From Pseudomonadota bacterium (GTDB lineage: Bacteria; Pseudomonadota; Gammaproteobacteria; Xanthomonadales; Xanthomonadaceae), in contig JAFAEU010000082.1 of assembly GCA_023423855.1 (NCBI GenBank), forward strand, positions 1 through 5,054: a stretch of DNA of 5,054 bases. Direction: 5' to 3'. The notes under the pieces are model-generated. The model did not search any database. It saw nothing but the letters and a program-made list of their open reading frames with translations, and was not told where the DNA came from. Made by a program: the position numbers and the translations under genes. Numbering within the stretch: the stretch's first letter is position 1; each line of letters starts with the position of its first letter. Shown here one piece after another: positions 1 through 5,054 of the stretch.

Positions 1-1569
<1,569 letters not shown>

Positions 1570-1588
1570 GAGATCCACGGCCTACATT

Positions 1589-1623
1589 CCCGTCGTCCCA
1601 CCCGTGAAGGGTGGAATGACGGG
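1589..1623. repeat. Imperfect palindrome between convergent clpA and cysS, possibly a REP-like element
   Basis: The arms 1589-1603 (cccgtcgtcccaccc) and 1609-1623 (gggtggaatgacggg) form a 15-position stem with one G-U wobble and one C-A mismatch around a 5-base loop (gtgaa). The palindrome lies between the ends of two converging genes, so it could stop or stabilise transcripts from both sides. Neither side has a T-run, so it is not a canonical intrinsic terminator. The right arm read on the minus strand contains CCGTCATTCC, which resembles the ends of short palindromic repeats common in Xanthomonadaceae genomes. That resemblance is from memory, and no second copy occurs in this window. Confidence 0.5.
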
Positions 1624-1640
1624 GAGGTGGATGGCCGAAC

Positions 1641-1654
1641 CGGGATTGCTCCCG
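1641..1654 (-). other. Small stem-loop just downstream of cysS
   Basis: On the minus strand, 18 bases past the cysS stop, CGGGA and TCCCG pair around a GCAA tetraloop of the GNRA class. The transcript of cysS would carry this short stable hairpin, followed by the larger palindrome at 1589-1623. There is no T-run after it. It may contribute to 3'-end stability, but a 5-bp stem in such GC-rich DNA can arise by chance. Confidence 0.25.
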
Positions 1655-1671
1655 CGAACGGCGAGAACCGA

Positions 1672-3048
1672 TCAGCCCCGCTTCCAGCGCACCCCCTGCG
1701 CCGTATCCTCCAGCAGCACGCCCTCGGCAGCGAGCTGCTCCCGGATCGCATCCGCCCGCGCGAAATCCCGCGCCTGCTTCGCCGCCGAGCGTTCGTCGAT
1801 CAGCGCCTGGATGCGCGCATCGTCGTCGCCGGACGCGCCGCGTGCGAACCAGGCCTGCGGCGACTGCTGCAGCAGGCCCAGCGCGAGCCCGGCGCCAAGC
1901 AGTTCCGCCTTGAGCCGCTGCCGATCCCCGGTGGCTTCCGCCTTGCGCGCCTCGCCCGCGATGCGCGCGACCTCGGCCAGCGCCGCCGGCGTGTTGAGGT
2001 CGTCGTCCAGCGCGTCCTCGACCGCCTGCGGGATGACCGGGGCCGCTTCGACGTCCGCCAGGTCGCGCAGCGTGCCGTACAGGCGGTCGAGCGTGCGCAC
2101 GCTCTGCTCGATAAGCGCGTCCGACCAGTCCAGCGGCTGGCGGTAGTGCGCCGAGAGCAGAGCGTAACGCAGCGCCTCCGGCGGATGCTGCCGCACCAGG
2201 TCGTGGATCTTCTCGATGTTGCCCAGCGACTTCGACATCTTCGCGCCCGACAGGGTCAGCATGCCGTTGTGCAGCCAGACGCGGGCGAAGATGCGGCCGC
2301 CATGGGCGCACTCGCTCTGCGCGACCTCGTTCTCGTGGTGCGGGAACTGCAGGTCGACGCCGCCGGCGTGGATGTCGATGGTCTCGCCCAGGTGCGCCTC
2401 GGCCATCGCCGAGCACTCGATGTGCCAGCCGGGGCGACCGCGTCCCCAGGGGGAATCCCAGCCGGGGAGCTCGTCGGTCGAGGGCTTCCACAGCACGAAG
2501 TCGCCGGGATCGCGCTTGTACGGCGCCACCTCGACCCGCGCACCGGCCAGCATCTCGTCCGGGTCGCGCCGCGACAGCCGGCCGTAGCCGGCGAAGGTGC
2601 CGACCGCGAACAGCACGTGGCCCTGCGCGGCGTAGGCGTGGTCGCTGTCGATCAGACGCTGGATCATGGCCACCATCGCGCCGATGTGGGCGGTGGCCGC
2701 CGGTTCGATGTCGGGGGCGAATTCGCCGTCCACGCCCAGCGCCGCCATGTCCTCGCGGTAGGCGGCGGCGAAGCGGTCGGTGATCGTGGCGATCGGCACG
2801 CCGGCCTCGCGCGCCGCGGCGTTGATCTTGTCGTCGACGTCGGTGATGTTGCGGGCGTAGCGCAGCGCGCCGTAGCGGCGGCGGAGCAGGGCGGCGAGCA
2901 CGCCGAACACCACCGGCCCGCGCGCATTGCCGATGTGGACGTAGTTGTAGACGGTCGGCCCGCACACGTACATCGTCGGGCAGGCCGGGTCGATCGGCGC
3001 GAAGGCCTCGGGCTGGCGGGTGAGGCTGTTGAACAGGCGCAGGGACAT
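1672..3048 (-). CDS. cysS: Cysteinyl-tRNA synthetase (CysRS)
   Basis: CysRS charges tRNA-Cys with cysteine using ATP in the cytoplasm; it is a class I synthetase and usually a monomer. The protein is 458 residues, close to the 461 of E. coli. Seen in order: [10 protein letters not shown] near the N-terminus with zinc ligand Cys29; the class I HIGH-type signature as HIGN (residues 38-41); [18 protein letters not shown] with Cys212; FPHHENE with His237 and Glu241, completing the zinc site; and KMSKS at 270-274. The C-terminal anticodon-binding region ends in the typical [12 protein letters not shown]. The start at 3048 ([12 protein letters not shown]) matches the family. An in-frame ATG at 3165 would add 39 Arg/Pro-rich residues with no family counterpart, so it was rejected. 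No strong Shine-Dalgarno sequence precedes the chosen ATG. The gene converges on clpA and diverges from the gene at 3213. Confidence 0.97.
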   Translation of the reverse strand: MSLRLFNSLTRQPEAFAPIDPACPTMYVCGPTVYNYVHIGNARGPVVFGVLAALLRRRYGALRYARNITDVDDKINAAAREAGVPIATITDRFAAAYREDMAALGVDGEFAPDIEPAATAHIGAMVAMIQRLIDSDHAYAAQGHVLFAVGTFAGYGRLSRRDPDEMLAGARVEVAPYKRDPGDFVLWKPSTDELPGWDSPWGRGRPGWHIECSAMAEAHLGETIDIHAGGVDLQFPHHENEVAQSECAHGGRIFARVWLHNGMLTLSGAKMSKSLGNIEKIHDLVRQHPPEALRYALLSAHYRQPLDWSDALIEQSVRTLDRLYGTLRDLADVEAAPVIPQAVEDALDDDLNTPAALAEVARIAGEARKAEATGDRQRLKAELLGAGLALGLLQQSPQAWFARGASGDDDARIQALIDERSAAKQARDFARADAIREQLAAEGVLLEDTAQGVRWKRG

Positions 3049-3074
3049 CGGCACGCGGCGGCGGAAAACCGTCG

Positions 3075-3080
3075 ATTCTA
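3075..3080 (-). promoter_or_regulatory. Candidate -10 element for cysS
   Basis: Read on the minus strand this is TAGAAT, differing from TATAAT at one position and lying 26 bases before the cysS start codon. Transcription would begin about 20 bases before the ATG. No good -35 is visible; CTGCAA at a 16-base spacing matches TTGACA at only three positions. This AT-richer hexamer stands out in a very GC-rich spacer, but the call rests on it alone. Confidence 0.35.
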
Positions 3081-3197
3081 GAGCGTGTTGCGCGCCTTGC
3101 AGCATTTTCCGCGCGCGCGGGTCTTCTTCGGGTCGCGACGGCCGGCGCCGGGGGCGCGACGGCACCGGGATTCAGCCGGGGGCCGGCCTGCGCCCCC

Positions 3198-3203
3198 TAC
3201 ACT
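3198..3203 (+). promoter_or_regulatory. Candidate -10 element giving a leaderless mRNA for the gene at 3213
   Basis: TACACT lies nine bases before the ATG at 3213. A start point about seven bases downstream of this hexamer would fall at about 3210, leaving almost no 5' untranslated region. There is no Shine-Dalgarno sequence before the ATG, which agrees with leaderless translation. No convincing -35 is visible. The rest of the 164-base divergent spacer (3049-3212) holds the cysS -10 candidate and GC-rich sequence in which I see no other signal. Confidence 0.4.
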
Positions 3204-3212
3204 GCGCCGGCA

Positions 3213-3725
3213 ATGACCCGAGTTCCGACTTTCCCCGCCCTCCGATCATGCAGGCTGCTGCTCGCCGGCTGGGCCCTGTGCCTCGCGCTGCCCGCGATGG
3301 CGCAGGCGGAACCCGATCCCGAAGCCGCGCCGGCGCGCCAGCCGGAGAACGTCCGGGTCGAGTACGCCCAGGTGCTGCGCGCCGAACCCGTCTACCAGAC
3401 CCTGCGTGCGACCACGATGGTCGAGCGCTGCGAGGCCTCGACGCCGGTCGAGGAGGCGCAGGAGAACAAGACCGGGATCGCCCGGGTCCTGGGTGCGGTC
3501 AAGGGCGCACTGACGCCCGATCCGAAGGTCGAGGAGGTCGCGCCGTCTGCGGGTGGCCAGTGTCGCCTTGTGCCGCTGGAGCGCGAGTTCCGCCGGCCGA
3601 TCGCCTACGACGTCGACTACGTCCACCGCGGCGTGAAGTACCGCTCGCGGCTTCCCGCCGATCCGGGCAACCGCGTGCGCGTGCGCGTCTCGGTGACCCC
3701 GGTGGTTTCATCCGAAACCCCCTGA
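3213..3725 (+). CDS. Small exported protein of unknown function with a YcfJ-like C-terminal motif
   Basis: I do not recognise a named gene. The 170-residue product starts with a clear Sec signal peptide: Arg11 and Arg14, a hydrophobic core (about 15-27), then AMAQA with likely cleavage after Ala32. There is no lipobox, so it is probably periplasmic. The mature part begins acidic and proline-rich, then has VRVEYAQVLRAEPVYQTLR (47-65), Cys73, an intervening region (74-116), Cys117, and a C-terminal stretch YDVDYVHRGVKYRSRLPADP followed by GNRVRVRVSVTPV (132-163 overall). A valine-rich start ending in 'P-x-Y', two cysteines, and a 'Y-x-G-x-x-Y-x-x-x-x-x-x-DPG-x-x-x-x-V-x-V-x-P' tail recall YcfJ/UmoD-type glycine-zipper proteins of the envelope. 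The glycine zipper expected between the cysteines is absent here; only GIARVLGAVKGAL (88-100) remains. The two cysteines could form a disulfide. ATG 3213 is the only start that includes the signal peptide. The family link is inferred from memory of the motif. Confidence 0.85.
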   Translation: MTRVPTFPALRSCRLLLAGWALCLALPAMAQAEPDPEAAPARQPENVRVEYAQVLRAEPVYQTLRATTMVERCEASTPVEEAQENKTGIARVLGAVKGALTPDPKVEEVAPSAGGQCRLVPLEREFRRPIAYDVDYVHRGVKYRSRLPADPGNRVRVRVSVTPVVSSETP

Positions 3726-3736
3726 GCGCGCGATTG

Positions 3737-3765
3737 TTGCAGTGCGTGCGCCGCCATGCGACGAT
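3737..3765 (+). promoter_or_regulatory. Candidate promoter of the argF' leader transcript
   Basis: TTGCAG (3737-3742) and GACGAT (3760-3765) are separated by exactly 17 bases. Each matches the sigma-70 consensus at about three of six positions. Transcription would start near 3772, directly at the in-frame GTG at 3773, giving a leaderless leader-peptide mRNA. The matches are weak and the region is short, so transcription could instead read through from the gene ending at 3725. Confidence 0.35.
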
Positions 3766-3868
3766 GCGCGCCGTGAAAAACACCCTTGCCCGCGCCGACA
3801 TCCTGACCTCCGCCCGCATGGCGGCGGGCATGACCTCGCGCGCGCGTCGACCGGACCCCTTTGCCTGA
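3764..3868 (+). CDS. Putative arginine-codon leader peptide of argF'
   Basis: This short frame encodes up to 34 residues from ATG 3764, or 31 from GTG 3773, and ends MTSRARRPDPFA with TGA at 3866-3868. Arginine codons at 3839 (CGC), 3845 (CGT) and 3848 (CGA) lie close together near the end; three more occur earlier. CGT and CGA are unlike the CGC/CGG that dominate arginine codons in the neighbouring genes, so they may be slowly decoded. The stop codon sits exactly between two complementary segments (3846-3852 and 3873-3879) and just before the antiterminator arm, as in trp-type leaders. The start is uncertain: ATG 3764 has no Shine-Dalgarno, GTG 3773 would suit a leaderless mRNA, and ATG 3830 would give only the last 12 residues. 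The frame is open far upstream because of GC bias, so openness alone proves nothing. The product probably has no role other than to be translated. Confidence 0.5.
   Translation: MRAVKNTLARADILTSARMAAGMTSRARRPDPFA
3812..3829 (+). other. Small stem-loop inside the leader reading frame
   Basis: GCCCGC (3812-3817) pairs with GCGGGC (3824-3829) around a 6-base loop containing the internal ATG at 3818. It lies before the arginine codons and could slow RNA polymerase or hide the internal start until a ribosome opens it. A 6-bp GC stem is easily produced by chance in this composition. Confidence 0.25.
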
Positions 3869-3884
3869 GCTGGGTCGACCGGAC
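3846..3884 (+). repeat. Two exact 11-base direct repeats with palindromic GTCGAC cores
   Basis: GTCGACCGGAC occurs at 3846-3856 and again at 3874-3884, 28 bases apart from start to start. Because the GTCGAC core is self-complementary, the two copies can pair with each other in RNA; they supply the 1:2 pairing of the proposed attenuator. As DNA they could equally be tandem binding sites for a regulator. Confidence 0.6.
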
Positions 3885-3902
3885 GTTTTCCTCGTCATGC
3901 CG

Positions 3903-3933
3903 AAACCCAGCCCGAGGCTGGGTTTTTTCGTTT
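3903..3933 (+). terminator. Intrinsic (Rho-independent) terminator upstream of argF'
   Basis: A perfect 10-bp stem is formed by AAACCCAGCC (3903-3912) and GGCTGGGTTT (3916-3925) with a 3-base CGA loop. It is followed by a run of T that ends TTTTTTCGTTT (3923-3933). This is the most canonical terminator in the window. It sits 178 bases past the end of the upstream gene but only 44 bases before the argF' start codon, inside the argF' leader. That position fits a conditional terminator better than a plain gene end, though both are possible. Confidence 0.9.
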
Positions 3934-3966
3934 CTGTACTCCCGAATTTCGCAACATTTCCGAGCC

Positions 3967-3970
3967 AGGA
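3967..3970 (+). promoter_or_regulatory. Ribosome binding site of argF'
   Basis: AGGA ends seven bases before the ATG at 3978. This spacing supports that start over the in-frame upstream ATG at 3861, which would translate through the terminator hairpin. A weak -10-like TGTACT at 3935-3940 lies between terminator and RBS, so an internal promoter cannot be excluded. Confidence 0.7.
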
Positions 3971-3977
3971 TGTCGTC

Positions 3978-4982
3978 ATGAAGCACTTCTTGAACACGCA
4001 GGACTGGAGCCGCGCCGACCTCGACGCCCTGCTGACGCAGGCCGCCCTGTACAAGCAGCACAGGATCGGCGACGCGCTCAAGGGGCGCTCGATCGCGCTG
4101 GTGTTCTTCAATCCGTCGATGCGCACCCGCACCAGCTTCGAGCTGGGCGCGTTCCAGCTCGGCGGCCACGCGGTGGTGCTGCAGCCTGGCAAGGATGCGT
4201 GGCCGATCGAGTTCGACCTGGGCACGGTGATGGATGGCGACACCGAGGAGCACATCGCCGAGGTGGCGAAGGTGCTGGGACGCTACGTCGACCTGATCGG
4301 CGTGCGCGCGTTCCCGAAGTTCGTGGACTGGGCCTACGACCGCGAGGACATCGAGCTCAAGTCGTTCGCGAAGTACTCGCCGGTGCCGGTGATCAACATG
4401 GAGACGATCACCCATCCCTGCCAGGAGCTGGCGCATGCGCTGGCGCTGCAGGAGCATTTCGGCACCAGCGATCTGCGCGGGAAAAAGTACGTGCTGACCT
4501 GGACCTACCACCCCAAGCCGCTCAACACCGCGGTCGCGAACTCCGCCCTGACCATCGCCACGCGCCTGGGCATGGACGTGACCCTGCTGTGCCCGACGGA
4601 GGAATACATCCTCGACGAGCGCTACCTGGGCTGGGCGCAGGACAACGTCGCCGAAAGCGGCGGCTCGTTCCAGGTCAGCCACGACATCGACAGCGCCTAC
4701 GCCGGCGCCGACGTGGTCTACGCCAAGAGCTGGGGTGCGCTGCCGTACTTCGGCAACTGGGCGCCGGAGAAGCCGATCCGCGACCAGTTCACGCACTTCA
4801 TGGTCGACGAGGCCAAGATGGCGTTGACCAACAACGGCGTCTTCAGCCACTGCCTGCCGCTGCGGCGCAACGTCAAGGCGACCGATGCGGTGATGGATTC
4901 GCCGAACTGCATCGCGATCGACGAGGCCGAGAACCGCCTGCACGTGCAGAAGGCGATCATGGCCGCGCTGGTGCAGCAGTAG
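3978..4982 (+). CDS. argF': N-acetylornithine carbamoyltransferase (AOTCase)
   Basis: AOTCase transfers the carbamoyl group of carbamoyl phosphate to N-acetylornithine, giving N-acetylcitrulline, in the variant cytoplasmic arginine pathway known from Xanthomonas. The 334-residue product matches the 339-residue X. campestris enzyme almost throughout, with numbering offset by two. Seen: the carbamoyl-phosphate motif SMRTRTS (47-53); Trp75 (Trp77 in X. campestris, contributed to the neighbouring subunit); Glu90 (Glu92, the residue that favours acetyl- over succinylornithine); Arg110; Glu142; the HPCQ motif with His146 and Gln149; Lys250; the HCLP motif (291-294); Arg296; and Lys300, equivalent to Lys302, which is carboxylated in the known structure. 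The ordinary ornithine-binding SMG loop of OTCase is absent. The start MKHFLNTQDW is set by family alignment and the AGGA site. The 252-base leader upstream holds a probable attenuator. In Xanthomonas argG and other arginine genes follow, but they lie beyond this window. Confidence 0.96.
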   Translation: MKHFLNTQDWSRADLDALLTQAALYKQHRIGDALKGRSIALVFFNPSMRTRTSFELGAFQLGGHAVVLQPGKDAWPIEFDLGTVMDGDTEEHIAEVAKVLGRYVDLIGVRAFPKFVDWAYDREDIELKSFAKYSPVPVINMETITHPCQELAHALALQEHFGTSDLRGKKYVLTWTYHPKPLNTAVANSALTIATRLGMDVTLLCPTEEYILDERYLGWAQDNVAESGGSFQVSHDIDSAYAGADVVYAKSWGALPYFGNWAPEKPIRDQFTHFMVDEAKMALTNNGVFSHCLPLRRNVKATDAVMDSPNCIAIDEAENRLHVQKAIMAALVQQ

Positions 4983-5000
4983 CGCTTCCTGCTTTGCTCC

Positions 5001-5036
5001 TTCCCCCGCGTGCGGGGGATGGCCGGGATGGGGGAA
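5001..5036. repeat. GC-rich palindrome downstream of argF', possibly a REP-like extragenic element
   Basis: CCCCCGC (5003-5009) and GCGGGGG (5012-5018) form a tight hairpin, flanked by T5002-A5019. TTCCCCC (5001-5007) can alternatively pair with GGGGGAA (5030-5036), enclosing the first right arm. The pattern of a C-run, a G-run, GGCCGGGATG, then another G-run resembles extragenic repeats often seen after genes in Xanthomonadaceae; this is from memory. There is no T-run, so it is not a canonical terminator. The remaining bases to 5054 show nothing else. Confidence 0.4.
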
Positions 5037-5054
5037 AACGGCCTCCGGAACGTT

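Larger units (their letters stand above)
3846..3933 (+). promoter_or_regulatory. Putative ribosome-mediated transcription attenuator of argF'
   Basis: Four mutually exclusive segments can be drawn. Segment 1 (3846-3852, GTCGACC) overlaps arginine codons CGT and CGA of the leader frame and pairs with GGTCGAC (3873-3879). Segment 2 (3869-3875, GCTGGGT) can instead pair with segment 3 (3905-3911, ACCCAGC), extendable by two pairs across a 2-base bulge (3876-3877 with 3901-3902). Segment 3 is also the left arm of the terminator, whose right arm is segment 4 (3916-3925). Bases 3873-3875 are shared by the 1:2 and 2:3 pairings, so these exclude each other. A ribosome stalled at the arginine codons would cover segment 1 and favour antitermination; one reaching the TGA at 3866 would cover segment 2 and allow termination. 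The pairing is read directly; the regulation is inferred. The alternative is a plain terminator for the gene ending at 3725 with argF' using its own promoter downstream. Confidence 0.55.

Noticed and set aside
2926..2937. HIGN instead of HIGH in the class I signature of CysRS
   Set aside because: HIGN occurs in many bacterial CysRS enzymes, so it is normal variation and not a lost catalytic residue.
1627..3081. Long plus-strand open frame of 484 codons across cysS
   Set aside because: It is antisense to a clear full-length CysRS, its translation is Arg/Ala/Val-rich with no recognisable motif, and such shadows are expected in GC-rich DNA.
3046..3165. N-terminal extension of CysRS from an ATG at 3165
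   Set aside because: The extra 39 residues are Arg/Pro-rich without a family counterpart and would cover the TAGAAT promoter candidate; family proteins start at MSLRLFN.
3249..3281. Possible lipoprotein lipobox around Cys13 or Cys23 of the exported protein
   Set aside because: Neither cysteine is preceded by the L-[AST]-[GA] pattern, while a standard AxA signal peptidase I site follows at residues 30-32.
3861..3977. N-terminal extension of AOTCase from an ATG at 3861
   Set aside because: The added residues would be encoded across the terminator hairpin and have no match in known AOTCases; a good AGGA site supports the ATG at 3978.
3742..3981. Plus-strand frame of 79 codons in the argF' leader region
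   Set aside because: It crosses the terminator, has no ribosome binding site, and its Arg/Pro/Ser-rich translation shows no domain.
3708..4943. Minus-strand open frame of 411 codons across argF' and its leader
   Set aside because: It is antisense to AOTCase over nearly all its length and shows no family motif.

Overview
The window is GC-rich, compact bacterial chromosome with four protein-coding genes and one probable leader-peptide gene. It most likely comes from the Xanthomonadaceae (Xanthomonas/Lysobacter/Luteimonas type) in the Gammaproteobacteria. The best marker is the last gene, an N-acetylornithine carbamoyltransferase (argF') close to the Xanthomonas enzyme and carrying its specificity residues. 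Weak Shine-Dalgarno sequences and a likely leaderless mRNA also fit. No mobile element, tRNA, rRNA or CRISPR array is visible.

Layout. Bases 1-1569 (+) are the 3' two thirds of clpA, the unfoldase of the ClpAP protease; its start lies outside the window. A short convergent spacer (1570-1671) holds a near-perfect palindrome. Bases 1672-3048 (-) are cysS, cysteinyl-tRNA synthetase. A divergent intergenic region (3049-3212) separates cysS from a small exported protein at 3213-3725 (+), whose C-terminus resembles the tail of YcfJ-like proteins. Bases 3726-3977 form a 252-base leader, followed by argF' at 3978-4982 (+). The last 72 bases hold a second GC-rich palindrome.

The most interesting part is the leader of argF'. 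It contains a short reading frame (3764-3868) ending in MTSRARRPDPFA. Next come a segment able to pair with the arginine-codon region, a competing antiterminator pairing, and a strong intrinsic terminator (3903-3933) only 44 bases before the argF' start. This is the geometry of a ribosome-mediated transcription attenuator of the trp/his type, but with arginine codons in front of an arginine biosynthesis gene. If real, argF' would be transcribed when charged tRNA-Arg is scarce and terminated when it is plentiful. The structures were found by eye and have not been tested by folding or by comparison with other genomes.

The genes are housekeeping functions (protein turnover, tRNA charging, arginine synthesis) rather than a single system. 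The only functional coupling supported by the sequence is that between the leader and argF'.
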